Below, piece after piece: positions 63,551 to 64,000 of a stretch of DNA of 64,000 bases (positions are counted from its first letter, which is position 1; each line of letters starts with the position of its first letter). The position numbers and the translations under genes were made by a program. Source of the DNA: Altererythrobacter epoxidivorans (GTDB taxonomy: Bacteria; Pseudomonadota; Alphaproteobacteria; Sphingomonadales; Sphingomonadaceae); contig NZ_CP012669.1 of assembly GCF_001281485.1 (NCBI RefSeq), forward strand, positions 1,612,001-1,676,000. Reading direction: 5' to 3'. The notes under the pieces were generated by a model. It was given only the letters and a program-made list of their open reading frames with translations. It made no database searches and was not told where the DNA came from.

Positions 63551-64000
63551 TCACTCGACGGTAACGGATTTTGCGAGATTGCGCGGCTGGTCGACGTCCG
63601 TCCCCTTAACGCAGGCGACGTGATAGGCGAGCAATTGCACCGGCACTGCATAGACCAGCGGAGCGATCAGCGGATGCACCTTGGGCATCTGGATCGTCGC
63701 GATGCAATCCTCGCCCGCTTCCTCGAGGCCTTCCTCGTCCGAAATCAGGACGACCTTGCCACCGCGGGCGCGAACTTCCTGCATGTTGGAGACCGTCTTC
63801 TCGAATAGCGGTCCCGAGGGCGCGAGGACGATTACCGGAACATCTTCGTCAATCAGGGCGATCGGGCCATGCTTCATCTCGCCAGAGGCATAACCCTCAG
63901 CGTGAATGTAGCTGATTTCCTTGAGCTTGAGTGCACCCTCGAGCGCGAGCGGATAGTCAGGTCCGCGCCCCAGGTAGAGGACATCGCGGGCAGGCGCGAT
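63551..64000 (-). CDS. glmS: Glucosamine-6-phosphate synthase, C-terminal part (cut by window edge)
   Basis: The last 149 codons of the frame are present on the minus strand, continuing beyond the right edge. The isomerase (SIS) domain is recognisable: [42 protein letters not shown], and the end [15 protein letters not shown] is the standard GlmS C-terminus. The enzyme makes glucosamine-6-phosphate from fructose-6-phosphate and glutamine. GlmU, further along the pathway, is at 13.3 kb. The N-terminal glutaminase domain lies outside the window. Confidence 0.96.
   Translation of the reverse strand: MAPARDVLYLGRGPDYPLALEGALKLKEISYIHAEGYASGEMKHGPIALIDEDVPVIVLAPSGPLFEKTVSNMQEVRARGGKVVLISDEEGLEEAGEDCIATIQMPKVHPLIAPLVYAVPVQLLAYHVACVKGTDVDQPRNLAKSVTVE

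Overview
The window is a GC-rich, gene-dense stretch of chromosome from an alphaproteobacterium. The gene content fits Sphingomonadales and most likely the Erythrobacteraceae (Erythrobacter, Qipengyuania or Altererythrobacter type): an F1 operon atpHAGDC without the Fo genes, a DUF1476 zeta-type ATPase inhibitor, a DUF1153 (SciP-family) protein, carotene hydroxylase CrtZ, a TonB-dependent receptor, a psp locus, and several acyl-CoA enzymes. The genus is inference; there is no rRNA gene here to settle it. I see no insertion sequence, prophage, CRISPR array or defence island. One tRNA gene, tRNA-Arg(TCT), is present.

Layout. 1-3.1 kb: truncated ada, a membrane-anchored trypsin-like protease and a TauD-family dioxygenase. 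3.3-8.1 kb: atpHAGDC ending in a strong terminator. 8.1-12.6 kb: a lower-GC glycosyltransferase, a small secreted protein interrupted by an in-frame TGA, and an S9 prolyl oligopeptidase. 12.7-17.7 kb: DUF1153 protein, HNH protein, glmU, a HAD phosphatase, an SDR and a membrane protein. 17.7-21 kb: an E1-alpha/E1-beta fusion coupled to a FabD-like acyltransferase. 21-27.9 kb: rimP-nusA-ylxR-infB-(thioesterase-DUF1697)-rbfA, one tightly overlapping translation and ribosome-maturation operon on the minus strand. 28-29.2 kb: a subtilase, then an AT-rich island.

29.4-35.9 kb is the most interesting region. A secretin gene, a small acidic membrane protein and pspF read leftward. A psp operon reads rightward from a near-consensus sigma-54 promoter. 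It carries a 50-aa leader-type gene, pspA (with an in-frame N-terminal extension), pspB, pspC, four tandem PspB-like membrane/coiled-coil proteins and a 58-aa membrane protein. Mislocalised secretins are the classical Psp inducers, so secretin and response regulator lying side by side suggests a dedicated envelope-stress module.

35.9-49.3 kb: sufE, a DUF454 protein, crtZ, thioesterase, leuC, leuD, quinone reductase, DUF1476 zeta subunit, bolA, grxD, Nudix hydrolase, tRNA-Arg, a YhhQ-type transporter, ppx-ppk and an aldo/keto reductase. 49.3-64 kb: SDR and acyl-CoA dehydrogenase, Na+/H+ antiporter, purC, lipid kinase, M16 protease, TonB receptor, purS-purQ, a GGDEF-EAL protein and truncated glmS. 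Many neighbouring genes overlap by 1-4 bases (ATGA or TGATG), indicating translational coupling.

Functional links within the window: the F1 operon and the distant zeta inhibitor; GlmU and GlmS in amino-sugar supply; purC, purS and purQ in purine synthesis; SufE, BolA and monothiol glutaredoxin in Fe-S handling; Ppk and Ppx in polyphosphate turnover; LeuC and LeuD in leucine synthesis.
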